Part shown: positions 1 to 8,198 of the stretch, piece by piece
Layout: the number at the start of each line of letters is the position of its first letter
Position numbering within the stretch: the first letter of the stretch is position 1
Assembly: GCA_902806105.1 (NCBI GenBank)
Contig: CADCVI010000245.1
Location: 1-58,836 of the forward strand
Reading direction: 5' to 3'
Origin: an uncultured Rubrobacteraceae bacterium
GTDB taxonomy: Bacteria; Actinomycetota; Rubrobacteria; Rubrobacterales; Rubrobacteraceae
DNA length: 58,836 nt
The notes under the pieces: generated by a model
Told to the model about the DNA's origin: nothing
Database searches by the model: none
What the model saw: the letters and a program-made list of their open reading frames with translations, nothing else
Made by a program: the position numbers and the translations under genes

Positions 1-1
1 C

Positions 2-94
2 GAGACCGCGGGGATGGTGGCGGTCGCCAGGGCCTGCGCGGCGCTGGACGGAGCGAAGGAAGGTTCGGCAGAAAGGTTCGAGGGGGGGCTATGA
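2..94 (+). CDS. rsmE: RsmE C-terminus, 16S rRNA (uracil1498-N3)-methyltransferase (5' partial)
   Basis: Only the last 30 codons are in the window; the frame is open from base 2 to a TGA at 92-94. The tail begins ETAGMVAVARACAAL, which resembles the conserved C-terminal segment of the RsmE SPOUT methyltransferase family, where a TET-A motif sits in the cofactor-binding knot. The TGA overlaps the ATG of the HIT gene as ATGA, so the two are translationally coupled and in one operon. RsmE would methylate U1498 of 16S rRNA. The identification rests on a short stretch and on coupling to an operon of translation and RNA genes, so the family call is moderate. Confidence 0.55.
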   Translation, partial: ETAGMVAVARACAALDGAKEGSAERFEGGL

Positions 95-435
95 GCGACG
101 AGAACTGCGTGTTCTGCAAGATAGTAAGGGGTGAGGTCGAGGCCGAGGTGTTGCGCGACGAGGACGGGGTGCTCGCGTTCCGCGACATAAACGGCCGGGC
201 GCCGGTGCACGTGCTCGTCATCCCCAAGGAGCACGTCCCATCGCTCGCCGGGATCGGGGGTCTCCCCGACGGGGTGGCGAGGCGCCTCTTCGAGGTGGCG
301 CACGGGGTCGCCGAGGACGAGGGTGTCGCGGAGTCGGGGTACGCATTCAGGATCAACAACGGCCCGGACGCGGGCCAGGAGGTCTTTCACCTCCACGCCC
401 ACGTCATGGGTGGCGAGAGAGTGAGGATGCCGTAG
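91..435 (+). CDS. HIT family nucleotide-binding hydrolase
   Basis: This 114-residue protein is a compact histidine-triad (HIT) protein, the usual length for the Hint branch. The triad HLHAHVM lies at residues 100-106, with H102 expected to attack the alpha phosphate of a nucleoside phosphoramidate or dinucleotide substrate. A CVFC pair at residues 6-9 matches the zinc-binding cysteines of many bacterial HIT proteins. The ATG overlaps the upstream stop and the TAG overlaps the following GTG, so it is embedded in an operon. Substrate specificity cannot be read from sequence; a general purine nucleotide hydrolase acting in the cytosol is the safest statement. Confidence 0.93.
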   Translation: MSDENCVFCKIVRGEVEAEVLRDEDGVLAFRDINGRAPVHVLVIPKEHVPSLAGIGGLPDGVARRLFEVAHGVAEDEGVAESGYAFRINNGPDAGQEVFHLHAHVMGGERVRMP

Positions 436-881
436 TGAGCGCGCGCGAGGACGTTGCACGTGATACAAAAGAGGCGATGAGAAGCCGTGACAAGGGGCGC
501 GTGGCCGCCCTGCGCATGATCTCCGCCGCCCTCCAGAACGCCGAGATCGAAAAAGGCCAGCCCCTGAGCGATGAGGACGAGATGGCGGTCCTCAGGCGCC
601 AGGTCAAGCAGCGCGAGGAGTCCGCCGAGGCGTACGCGAAGGCCGGTAGGGACGAGCAGGCCGAGGCCGAAACCCGGGAGGCCGAGATCGTGCGCGCCTA
701 CCTCCCCACGCCGCTCTCGGACGAGGAGCTGACGGCCCTCGTGGACGATGTCATAGCCGAGACCGGTGCTTCGAGCATGAGGGAGATGGGGAGGGTAATG
801 GGGCGGGCCAACGAGCTCGCCGCGGGCAGGGCCGACGGCAAGAAGCTCTCCGGGATCGTGCGGGGCAGGTTGCAGGGTTGA
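435..881 (+). CDS. yqeY: GatB/YqeY domain protein
   Basis: The 148-residue protein matches the YqeY family: a helical N-terminal half with RSRDKGRVAALRMI and an acidic middle, followed by the small C-terminal domain also found in the GatB subunit of Asp/Glu-tRNA amidotransferase. The conserved EAEIVRAYLPTPLSDEEL segment (about residues 86-103) is diagnostic. Its biochemical role is unsettled; a tRNA-related function is inferred from the GatB relationship. It starts at GTG, sharing one base with the TAG of the HIT gene. In firmicutes yqeY also neighbours phoH and the pgpH-ybeY-era set, and the same order is kept here, without rpsU. Confidence 0.92.
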   Translation: MSAREDVARDTKEAMRSRDKGRVAALRMISAALQNAEIEKGQPLSDEDEMAVLRRQVKQREESAEAYAKAGRDEQAEAETREAEIVRAYLPTPLSDEELTALVDDVIAETGASSMREMGRVMGRANELAAGRADGKKLSGIVRGRLQG

Positions 882-916
882 TAGCCGACGTTTCGGTAGA
901 AGGTTAAGGAGGCAGC

Positions 917-1888
917 ACGGACACCAAGTCTGAAAATCAGGTCGAGGCCAAGCTGGTAATCCCGCCGGGGCGGCAGTACGAGGTCTTCGGGGACCGGGAC
1001 TCGGTCTTGAGGAAGGTAGAGGAGCTTGTCGAGTGCGAGGTGATCGTGCGCGGCAACGAGATCGTCTTGCGCGGCGGCGAGGACGCCGTGGAGAGGGCCG
1101 AGGTCGTCTTCGACGGCCTGGTTGACCTCTCGGAGAGGGGCAACCAGCCTACCCCGGAGATGGCGGAGCGGCTCTTCAAGATGGGGGCCTCGGGCGGCGG
1201 CAAGGAGGTGCTCGGGGACATGATCCTCACGCACCGGGGCCGCAGGGTCGCGCCGAAGACCCGCAACCAGAAGGCATACACCGACGCCATCCGCAAGCAT
1301 CAGGTGGTGTTCGGGGTGGGGCCGGCCGGTACGGGGAAGACCTACCTCGCGGTGGCTCTCGCTGTGGACGCGCTCAATCGGGGCGAGGTGAACAGGATCA
1401 TCCTGACGAGGCCCGCGGTCGAGGCGGGGGAGTCTCTGGGTTTCCTGCCGGGAGACGTGATGGCGAAGGTCGACCCGTACTTCAGGCCGCTCTACGATGC
1501 GCTGTACGAGATGATCGACCCCGCCAAGTTCGGCAGCCACCTGGAGCGCGGGACCATCGAGGTCGCGCCCCTCGCGTTCATGCGCGGGCGTACGCTCAAC
1601 GACGCCTTCGTGATCCTGGACGAGGCCCAGAACACTACCCCGCAGCAGATGAAGATGTTCCTGACGCGCCTCGGCTTCGGCTCGAAGATGGTGATCACGG
1701 GGGATGCGACGCAGGTCGACCTGCCGAGGGGGAACACGAGCGGCCTCGACGACGCCCAGCGGGCGCTCGCCGGGGTAGACGGGGTCGCGTTCGTGCGCCT
1801 GAAGCGCGACGATATAGTCCGGAGCGATCTCGTGATGCGCATCGTGGATGCCTACGAGCGGGCCGTCGAACCTTCCGCGTCCTCCTAG
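917..1888 (+). CDS. phoH: PhoH-like ATPase, probable ACG start
   Basis: This is a PhoH/YbeZ-type P-loop ATPase thought to act with YbeY in rRNA maturation. Numbering from the TTG at 1007, Walker A GPAGTGKTY is at about 105-113, Walker B FVILDEAQN at 201-209, and the family motif ITGDATQVDLPRG follows. The first canonical start codon (TTG 1007) would remove the segment KLVIPPGRQYEVFGD, which belongs to the conserved PhoH N-terminus. The frame is open back to a TAA at 905-907, and an AAGGAGG ribosome-binding site (906-912) lies 4 nt before an ACG at 917. I therefore place the start at ACG 917 (323 aa). The alternative is TTG 1007 (293 aa). Family assignment is certain; the start is inferred. 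Confidence 0.93.
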   Translation, partial: TDTKSENQVEAKLVIPPGRQYEVFGDRDSVLRKVEELVECEVIVRGNEIVLRGGEDAVERAEVVFDGLVDLSERGNQPTPEMAERLFKMGASGGGKEVLGDMILTHRGRRVAPKTRNQKAYTDAIRKHQVVFGVGPAGTGKTYLAVALAVDALNRGEVNRIILTRPAVEAGESLGFLPGDVMAKVDPYFRPLYDALYEMIDPAKFGSHLERGTIEVAPLAFMRGRTLNDAFVILDEAQNTTPQQMKMFLTRLGFGSKMVITGDATQVDLPRGNTSGLDDAQRALAGVDGVAFVRLKRDDIVRSDLVMRIVDAYERAVEPSASS

Positions 1889-1907
1889 AGGTTCCAGAAG
1901 GAGCATA

Positions 1908-4223
1908 ATGGCGGGTGGCGTGAACGAACCCCCACACAACCAGGTCCGAACGGACCGCACGCATGAGCCGGACGAGGCCCCGAACGGGGCCGTGCGGGTG
2001 CCGGACGCGTCCCCGCCTCCGGGCAAGCGGCCGGAGGAGTTCCACCGGCCGCCGACGCGGCTCGAGAAGTTTCGAAACTGGGTCGAGGGGTTGCCCCACC
2101 AGCGGTTCTACGTCCTCCTGCTCTTCTTCACGTGGCTCTCGCTCACCGTTTTGATCAGCCTGGACCCCCGTCCCAGCCTCTCGACCGGATGGCTGCCAGG
2201 GGGCGGGCAGGATTACGAGGTGGGGAGCGTCGCCAGGGACGATGTCTACGCGCAGCGCGGCGTCTCCTACGTAGACCCTGTCGCCACCGAAGCCGCGCGC
2301 GAGGAGGCCCGCGACGAGGCTCCGATGGCTTACAGGCAGGACCCCGGGATCACGATTCGTCAGGTAGAGGCGGCGGAGGGGTTCTTCGACGAGGTGCGCG
2401 ACATCCGGGCCTCCGGCGACGCGCCGGGGGAGAAGGTCTCGCGGGTGGTAGGCGTGGCGCCCTTCCCGCTGCCCGAGAACGTCGCCCGCTCCCTGGTCTT
2501 CCTAGACGGCGGGCAGGTAGACGAGGCAGAGCGCTACGCCATTGAGAACCTGGAGGATCTCTACGGGACGACGGCGGTGGGCGACGATGGTGCCGAGGGG
2601 CCGTCCTCCGGGTTCATGCCGCTCTCCGAGGGGCGGGAGAGGCTCTCCGAGGCCGCGTCGCGGGATGCCTCCGGGGAGCTCGCGGTCGTGGTCGACGTCG
2701 TGAGCGGGGGCTTTCTGGCGCCGAACTACATTGTGGACCGGGAGGCGACGGAGTCGGCGCGCGACGAGGCCGCCGCAGAGGTAGACGACGTCTCCGGACG
2801 CGTCGGTCAGGGCGAGCGCGTCATCGCGGCGGGGGAGGTGCTGGACAGGGGGGACGTCGCACGGCTGCGGGCCCTCGGCCTCACCGGCGGGGCCAACCCC
2901 TTGTCCGTGTTCCTCGGGGTCGGGATCGTGGTCGCCACCGAGATGTGGATAGCGTGGTATTTCCTGGAGCGCTTCGGGAAGCGGATATTGAAGGGCAAGG
3001 CCATCATCAGGGTGCTGCTCGCCTCGCTGCTCCTGATCCTGTTCACCGCGCTCGCGCGCGCGTTCGTCCTGCTCTCGCTGCCGTCCTACCTCATCCCCCT
3101 CGCGGGGCTCTCCATCCTCGGGACGATCCTGCTCGGGCCGCGCCTGATGTTCCTGATGGTCGTCATCGAGAGCGTGAACATCGGCATCATCGGCGGCAAC
3201 GACTTCTTTCTCGCGTCGGTGCTGCTCTTGACCTCGGGGTTCGCCATCTACACGGTGCTGCGCGTCGGCCCGAGGACCGAGTTTCTGTGGGCGGGGCTCC
3301 TGATCGCGGTGGTCACCGGGATCGTGATGTTCGCCTTCGCCCTGATCGGGGGGGGCGGCCTTCGCGGCGCGTTCGGACAGGGCGGCATCGGGCTGGTCAA
3401 CGGCCTGCTCTCGCTGATGCTCGCGATGGTCCTGCTGCCGCTCCTCGAAAACGCCTTCAACATCCTGACGCCCCAGAAGATGCTGGAGCTCGCGGACACG
3501 GGCAACCCGCTGTTGCACAAGCTCCTCAGCGGGGCCCCGGGTACGTTCACACACTCCATCCAGGTCGGCAGCCTCGCGGCGAACGCGGCCGAGAGGATCG
3601 GGGCGGACCCGCTGCTCGCGCGCGTCGGGGCGTACTACCACGACGTCGGCAAGCTCGAACACCCCTACTACTTTATCGAGAACCAGATCGGGCGGGCCAA
3701 CCCGCACAAGAGCCTCACCCCCGCGCTCTCGGCCCGCATCATCAAGCGGCACGTGAAGGACGGGCTGCGGATCGGGCGCGAGTGGAACCTCCCGCAGGAG
3801 GTGCTCGACATGATCGCCCAGCACCACGGGACGACCCGAATCGAGTACTTCTACCGCCGCGCCCTCGAAGATTCCCTCGGCGGCGACCTCGCCGGTGTCG
3901 ACGTCCGCGAGGCGGACTTCCGCTACCCGGGACCGAAACCGAAGAGCAAGGAGGCGGGCATCCTGATGCTCGCCGACTCCATCGAAGCGACCGTCAAGTC
4001 CCTCGACAAGCCGACCCCGAAGCGCATCGAGGATATCGTCGGCGGGACCATCCGCGGGAAGCTGGAGGACGGCCAGTTCGACGAGTGCCAGCTTACGATG
4101 AACGAGATCCACGAGACCGGCGAGGCGATCCGCGAGGCCCTCATAGGCTTTATCGGCCCGCGCATCGAATACCCCCAGCAGTCCGCCCCGAAGCCCGCCC
4201 CCGCCCAAGGCTCGACGGCGTAG
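1908..4223 (+). CDS. pgpH: 7TM-HD family cyclic-di-AMP phosphodiesterase
   Basis: The 771-residue membrane protein has the PgpH/YqfF layout: a basic cytosolic tail, TM1 at about 68-85, a large extracytoplasmic domain, a block of about seven helices (roughly 340-520) and a C-terminal HD domain. Metal-ligand residues are visible at H549 (THSIQVG) and H578-D579 (YYHDVGKLEH), with IAQHHGTT later. Characterised homologs hydrolyse c-di-AMP to pApA, so this gene implies c-di-AMP signalling. ATG 1908 follows AAGGAG by 4 nt; an earlier in-frame ATG at 1848 overlaps phoH and has no such site. The downstream partner ybeY begins 9 nt after its stop, the arrangement typical of firmicutes. Confidence 0.94.
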   Translation: MAGGVNEPPHNQVRTDRTHEPDEAPNGAVRVPDASPPPGKRPEEFHRPPTRLEKFRNWVEGLPHQRFYVLLLFFTWLSLTVLISLDPRPSLSTGWLPGGGQDYEVGSVARDDVYAQRGVSYVDPVATEAAREEARDEAPMAYRQDPGITIRQVEAAEGFFDEVRDIRASGDAPGEKVSRVVGVAPFPLPENVARSLVFLDGGQVDEAERYAIENLEDLYGTTAVGDDGAEGPSSGFMPLSEGRERLSEAASRDASGELAVVVDVVSGGFLAPNYIVDREATESARDEAAAEVDDVSGRVGQGERVIAAGEVLDRGDVARLRALGLTGGANPLSVFLGVGIVVATEMWIAWYFLERFGKRILKGKAIIRVLLASLLLILFTALARAFVLLSLPSYLIPLAGLSILGTILLGPRLMFLMVVIESVNIGIIGGNDFFLASVLLLTSGFAIYTVLRVGPRTEFLWAGLLIAVVTGIVMFAFALIGGGGLRGAFGQGGIGLVNGLLSLMLAMVLLPLLENAFNILTPQKMLELADTGNPLLHKLLSGAPGTFTHSIQVGSLAANAAERIGADPLLARVGAYYHDVGKLEHPYYFIENQIGRANPHKSLTPALSARIIKRHVKDGLRIGREWNLPQEVLDMIAQHHGTTRIEYFYRRALEDSLGGDLAGVDVREADFRYPGPKPKSKEAGILMLADSIEATVKSLDKPTPKRIEDIVGGTIRGKLEDGQFDECQLTMNEIHETGEAIREALIGFIGPRIEYPQQSAPKPAPAQGSTA

Positions 4224-4232
4224 GTTTCGAGC

Positions 4233-4646
4233 TTGCCCTTCTCCGTCGACGTCCTGGACGAGGTCGGTTTCGGTGAGCTTGGCGCCGATCGCGTGACCGA
4301 GCTCGCCGCCGCCGCCTTCGTGGCGCGCGGCTACGAGCCTGAGCGTATGGGCGAGGTCTCTGTGGCCCTCGTGGACAGGGAGACCATGCGTGAGCTCAAC
4401 CTCAAGTACAGGGGTAAAGATGCCCCGACGGACGTGTTGAGCTTCGGGATCGACGGGCCGTACGGGGAGATGGTCGGGGAGATAGTGATCTGCCCCGGGG
4501 TGGCGAGCTCGGAGATGGGGATCGAGGAGCTCGTGGTGCACGGGGCGCTCCACCTTTCCGGGATGGATCACGGGGAGGACTTCGAGGCCAGCGAGATGTC
4601 TATGGTGCAGGACGAGGTGCTGAGGGACCTGGATGGCGGAGGGTAA
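4233..4646 (+). CDS. ybeY: Endoribonuclease YbeY
   Basis: The 137-residue protein carries the YbeY zinc signature HGALHLSGMDH near residues 108-118, whose three histidines bind zinc, and the family block YRGKDAPTDVLSFG about 40 residues earlier. YbeY is a single-strand-specific metal-dependent RNase used in 16S rRNA 3' end maturation and ribosome quality control. Only a TTG (4233) can start this frame, because TAG of pgpH closes it ten bases upstream. Its 3' end overlaps the DgkA-PAP2 gene by 14 nt. Proximity to phoH and era, both tied to 30S maturation, supports the role. Confidence 0.94.
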   Translation: MPFSVDVLDEVGFGELGADRVTELAAAAFVARGYEPERMGEVSVALVDRETMRELNLKYRGKDAPTDVLSFGIDGPYGEMVGEIVICPGVASSEMGIEELVVHGALHLSGMDHGEDFEASEMSMVQDEVLRDLDGGG

Positions 4647-5379
4647 GAAGCTCGCGAAGCCGAGCAAGGGCCAGCAGGGGGTAGCGCGGTCCTTCAACCA
4701 CGCCTATCAGGGGCTCGTCTACGCGGTACGGACGCAGCGGAACATGCGCTTCCACGTCGTAGCTTCGGCCGCGGTCCTGGTGTTGAGCCTGCTCGTCGGG
4801 GTGAGCAAGCTGGAGCTCGCGATGCTCGTGCTGGTGATCCTGACCGTCTTCCTGGCGGAGATGTTCAACACCGCGATGGAGTTCGCCGTCGACCTGGTGA
4901 CGCAGGAGTATCATCCGCTGGCGAAGCTCGCGAAGGACGTCTCGGCCGGGGCCGTGCTCGTGTCGAGCATCGCGGCGTTGCTGGTGGGGTACCTGATCCT
5001 GGGCGACGACCTCGGCCCGTTCTCGCTGGAGACCCTGGACAGCGTCCGGCGCTGGCCGGGCCATCTGACGGTCGTCGCGCTCGTCCTGGTCGCCATAACC
5101 GTCGTGCTCGGCAAGGCGCTGACCCGCTCCCCGAACGCGTTTCTGGGCGGGATGCCCTCGGGGCACGCGGCAGTCTCGTTCGCCGCGTGGGTGGCGGCCA
5201 GCTTTATCGCCGCCGACGGGGAGGCGAGGTACGCGGGGCTGATCTCCGTCATCACCCTGCTCATGGCGCTGCTCGTCTGCCAGAGCCGGGTGGAGGCGGG
5301 CTTCCACTCCGTCTACCAGGTAACGATCGGTGCGGTGGTGGGCGCCCTGCTGACCGTCGCCGTCTTCCAACTCCTATAG
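4633..5379 (+). CDS. Fused diacylglycerol/undecaprenol kinase and PAP2 phosphatase
   Basis: Two membrane enzymes are joined in 248 residues. Residues 1-120 form a DgkA-type kinase with the catalytic motif EMFNTAMEFAVDL (E76, N79) and three membrane helices. Residues about 145-248 form a PAP2 phosphatase with PSGH at 175-178 and SR...H at 218-225. Gram-positive DgkA proteins phosphorylate undecaprenol, and several PAP2 proteins dephosphorylate undecaprenyl pyrophosphate; together they would recycle the C55 carrier of peptidoglycan synthesis. That pairing is my inference; lipid phosphate turnover is the alternative. The expected first PAP2 motif K-x6-RP appears as KALTRSPN, a slightly relaxed form. 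Firmicutes encode dgkA alone at this position. Confidence 0.9.
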   Translation: MAEGKKLAKPSKGQQGVARSFNHAYQGLVYAVRTQRNMRFHVVASAAVLVLSLLVGVSKLELAMLVLVILTVFLAEMFNTAMEFAVDLVTQEYHPLAKLAKDVSAGAVLVSSIAALLVGYLILGDDLGPFSLETLDSVRRWPGHLTVVALVLVAITVVLGKALTRSPNAFLGGMPSGHAAVSFAAWVAASFIAADGEARYAGLISVITLLMALLVCQSRVEAGFHSVYQVTIGAVVGALLTVAVFQLL

Positions 5380-5389
5380 AATCGAGAGC

Positions 5390-5785
5390 ATGCCAACAGA
5401 CCGAGCAATCGACGCCGCGAGGGCGGCCACGAAGCAGGCATATGCCCCGTACAGCGGCTTCCGGGTTGGGGCTGCCATCGTGACGACGGGCGGCGCCCTG
5501 TACGACGGGTGCAACGTCGAGAACGCCTCCTACGGGCTGTCGATCTGCGCCGAGCGAGGCGCGGTGATGAAGATGATCGCCGACTCGCCGGAAGAGGACC
5601 GTAAGATAAGGCTCGTCGCCGTGGTCAGCCCCAACACCGCCCCCTGCTTCCCCTGCGGGGCGTGCCGCCAAGTACTGCGCGAGTTCGGCTGCGAGGAGGT
5701 CGTCGTGCTCGACGCGGAAGGTGCCCCACGCCACTATCCTTTCGAGGAGATCCTGCCCAACTCGTTCGGCCCGGAGGTCCTGTGA
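5390..5785 (+). CDS. cdd: Cytidine deaminase
   Basis: The 131-residue protein is a homotetrameric-type cytidine deaminase of typical length. The zinc site is complete: C53-A-E55 supplies a ligand and the proton-shuttling glutamate, and P-C89-G-A-C92 supplies the other two cysteines. NVENASYGLSICAER is the family signature. It converts cytidine and deoxycytidine to uridine forms in pyrimidine salvage. The gene begins at ATG 5390, 10 nt after the fusion gene, and its TGA overlaps the GTG of era. Confidence 0.96.
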   Translation: MPTDRAIDAARAATKQAYAPYSGFRVGAAIVTTGGALYDGCNVENASYGLSICAERGAVMKMIADSPEEDRKIRLVAVVSPNTAPCFPCGACRQVLREFGCEEVVVLDAEGAPRHYPFEEILPNSFGPEVL

Positions 5786-6693
5786 TCGGGCAGGGGCCCG
5801 AGGAGGGTTTCAAGAGCGGCTTCATCGCCGTGGTGGGACGCCCGAACGTGGGCAAGTCGACGCTCATAAACACCCTCGTCGGACAGAAGGTCTCCATAAC
5901 CTCATCCCAGCCCCAGACCACGCGGAGCCCCATCAGGGGGGTCAGGAACGGTCCGGGCTACCAGGCGGTCTTCGTGGACACGCCCGGCTCCCAGAAGCCC
6001 CGCGATACGCTGAGGAGCCGGATGCAGCAGCAGGTCCTCGACAGCCTCGGGGAGGCCGACGTCGTCCTGCTCCTCTTCGACGCCAACGAGGTGCAGAAGG
6101 ATCTCGGCACCGGCGACCGCTACATCTCCAGGCTCGTCGCCGACTCCGGGACGCCGGCCATCGCCTGCCTGAACAAGGTGGACCTGCTCGGCAGCCAGGA
6201 GGCCGTGCTGCCGACCATCGAGGCCGTCTCGGGGGCCGGCTCCTACGAGGAGATCTTCGCCCTGAGCGCCCTCAAGGGGCTCAACGTCGAGGCGCTCACG
6301 GAGGCCGTGACGCGGCTCTTGCCGGAGGGGCCGCAGTATTTTCCGGACGGGGCGGTCACGGACTTTCCAGAGTCCCTGATCCTCGGGGAGTACGTGCGTG
6401 AGAAGGCGCTCAACGCGCTCAGGGAAGAGGTGCCGCACGCGATCGTCGTGGAGATCGACGAGGTCGAGCGGAAGGATAACGTCACGGTCGTCTACGCGAT
6501 CATCCACGTCGAGCGGGCGACGCAGCGAATGATCGTGCTGGGCAAGAACGGGCGGACCATAAAGCAGATCGGGACGCAGGCCCGGCGCGACGTGGAGAAG
6601 CTGCTCGGCACCAGGATCTATCTGGACCTCAAGGTAAAGGTCACGCCGGGCTGGAGAAACGATCCGCGGTTCCTGGAGCGGCTCGGGCTATAA
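5782..6693 (+). CDS. era: GTPase Era
   Basis: The 303-residue protein has the Era domain pair: an N-terminal GTPase with G1 GRPNVGKS (19-26), G3 DTPG and G4 NKVD, and a C-terminal KH domain ending in LGTRIYLDLKVKVTPGW. Era binds the 3' end of 16S rRNA during 30S assembly. GTG 5782 overlaps the cdd stop as GTGA and places the G domain close to the N-terminus, so it is preferred over an open extension further upstream. The stop codon lies inside a TATAAT hexamer that may be a promoter for deoC. Confidence 0.97.
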   Translation: MIGQGPEEGFKSGFIAVVGRPNVGKSTLINTLVGQKVSITSSQPQTTRSPIRGVRNGPGYQAVFVDTPGSQKPRDTLRSRMQQQVLDSLGEADVVLLLFDANEVQKDLGTGDRYISRLVADSGTPAIACLNKVDLLGSQEAVLPTIEAVSGAGSYEEIFALSALKGLNVEALTEAVTRLLPEGPQYFPDGAVTDFPESLILGEYVREKALNALREEVPHAIVVEIDEVERKDNVTVVYAIIHVERATQRMIVLGKNGRTIKQIGTQARRDVEKLLGTRIYLDLKVKVTPGWRNDPRFLERLGL

Positions 6694-6694
6694 T
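6689..6694 (+). promoter_or_regulatory. Possible -10 element for deoC
   Basis: A perfect TATAAT spans the era stop codon. Transcription from it would start near 6701 and give deoC a leader of about 40 nt with its own GGAGGAG site. I see no good -35 hexamer at 16-18 nt, so this is only a candidate internal promoter. Confidence 0.3.
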
Positions 6695-6742
6695 GCTCGT
6701 GTCGTAGGATTTTTCGTAGCATTTCAGGAGGAGCGTGGCCGG

Positions 6743-7450
6743 GTGGGGATGAGGGTCAGGGAGTTTGCGAAGACGGTGGATCACACCCTCCTCAAGCCCA
6801 ACTCGACGGAGGCCGACGTCCGCAAGCTCTGCGAAGAGGCGGCCGAACACCACTTCGCCGCCGTCTGCATCCTGCCGTGCCACGTCCGGCTCGCCGCGAG
6901 GGCGCTCAAGGGGACGGACGTCAAGGTGGCGACGGTGGTCTCGTTCCCGTTCGGGGCGGACACGACGGGGGTGAAGGCGGCGGCGGTGAGGGACGCTATC
7001 GTCAGCGGCGCCTCGGAGATCGACGTGGTGATGAACATCTCGAAGTTTCTCTCGGGCGAGTTCTCCTACGTGGCCGAGGAGCTCGCGAGCCTCAACGGCG
7101 AGGTCAGCGCCGTTGCGATGAACAACGGCCTGAACGACGTCGTCTTGAAGGTCATCATCGAGGCGGGGTTCCTCACGGACGAGATGAAGCGTCTGGCCGT
7201 GCAGATCGTGGCGTCCAGCGGCGCGGACTTCGTCAAGACCTCGACGGGCTTCGGGCCGGGCGGGGCCACCCAGGAGGACGTCTCCCTGCTCCGGGAGGAG
7301 GCGCCCGAGGGGCTCTCGGTCAAGGCTTCGGGCGGCATCAGGACGCTGGAGGATGCCATCGAGATGCTGAACGCGGGGGCTTCGAGGCTCGGGACCAGCG
7401 GGAGCGTGGCTATCATGGAGGAAGCCGAGAATGGCGGTCTACAAGAGTAA
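6743..7450 (+). CDS. deoC: Deoxyribose-phosphate aldolase
   Basis: The 235-residue TIM-barrel aldolase cleaves 2-deoxyribose 5-phosphate to glyceraldehyde 3-phosphate and acetaldehyde in deoxynucleoside catabolism. The Schiff-base lysine is K165 in FVKTSTGF; the supporting acid D94 (EIDVVMNI) and K194 (SVKASGGIR) are present, as is the N-terminal DHTLLKP motif. GTG 6743 follows GGAGGAG by 9 nt; ATG 6749 two codons later is possible. The gene overlaps recO by 20 nt. With cdd upstream it makes a nucleoside-salvage pair inside a ribosome and repair operon. Confidence 0.96.
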   Translation: MGMRVREFAKTVDHTLLKPNSTEADVRKLCEEAAEHHFAAVCILPCHVRLAARALKGTDVKVATVVSFPFGADTTGVKAAAVRDAIVSGASEIDVVMNISKFLSGEFSYVAEELASLNGEVSAVAMNNGLNDVVLKVIIEAGFLTDEMKRLAVQIVASSGADFVKTSTGFGPGGATQEDVSLLREEAPEGLSVKASGGIRTLEDAIEMLNAGASRLGTSGSVAIMEEAENGGLQE

Positions 7451-8198
7451 GGGCATAGTCCTCCGGTCGATCCGCTATGGGGAGGCCGACCGCATCCTCG
7501 ACCTCTACACGAGGGACTCGGGGCTGGTCTCCGCTATCGCCAAGGGCATTCGCCGCACGAAGTCCCGCTTTGGCGCGCGCCTCGAGCCGCTCTCGTGCGT
7601 GGACTTTCTCGCCTACGAGGGCCGCTCCCTGGACACCATCACCCAGGCCGAGGTTCTCAGGAGCTTTCATGGCATCCGCGAGGACCTCGCGAGCCTGGAG
7701 ACGGCTGGCGGCATCGTCGCGACGACGCGCGCCCTCGCCGGCGGTGACGAGGCCGACCGGCGGGTCTTCAACCTCCTCTACAACGCCCTCGACACCCTCG
7801 ACGGCCGCACGGAGGACCGCGGGAGCGTCGAGTCCGCCTTCGCGCTGAAGCTTTCGATGCTCTCTGGCTACGCCCTCCGCCTGGATGCCTGCGTCTCCTG
7901 CGAGCGGGACCTCGACGGCCTCGCGGACGAGGGCTTCCTCTACTACGCTCCCCCTCTGGGCGGCGTGCTCTGCCCCGACTGTCGCCGGGCCGGGTACGTC
8001 GGCGACGCCTTCCCGATCCCCGACGGGGCCCTCGACGCTCTAAGGGCGCTCGTCTCGAAACCGCTCAGGGAGACCAGGGTGGAAGACGGCATGGGGGAGA
8101 GCGTCCGCAGGGTCGTCTCCGCCCACGTTATCGCCCACGCCCCGGGCAACGCCTCCCTTCTCGGCGCCCCCGACCGGCGCTCGGCCCGGCCCGCGTGA
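7431..8198 (+). CDS. recO: DNA repair protein RecO
   Basis: The 255-residue protein has an N-terminal OB fold (KSKGIVLRSIRYGEADRILDLYT) and a helical zinc-binding C-terminal half with CVSC and CPDC pairs around residues 151-154 and 182-185. RecO works with RecR, and in many bacteria RecF, to load RecA on SSB-covered DNA. The order era-recO is widely conserved. The ATG lies within deoC and the TGA overlaps the next GTG. The distal part after the zinc site is alanine-rich and slightly short of the usual helix set, but no key motif is missing. Confidence 0.95.
   Translation: MAVYKSKGIVLRSIRYGEADRILDLYTRDSGLVSAIAKGIRRTKSRFGARLEPLSCVDFLAYEGRSLDTITQAEVLRSFHGIREDLASLETAGGIVATTRALAGGDEADRRVFNLLYNALDTLDGRTEDRGSVESAFALKLSMLSGYALRLDACVSCERDLDGLADEGFLYYAPPLGGVLCPDCRRAGYVGDAFPIPDGALDALRALVSKPLRETRVEDGMGESVRRVVSAHVIAHAPGNASLLGAPDRRSARPA

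Noticed and set aside
698..2026. A 442-codon - strand frame opposite phoH
   Set aside because: It lies antisense to a well-supported ATPase gene and resembles no family.
2502..4697. A 731-codon - strand frame opposite pgpH and ybeY
   Set aside because: It has the charged, low-complexity composition of an antisense shadow, with no motif, and the sense genes are certain.
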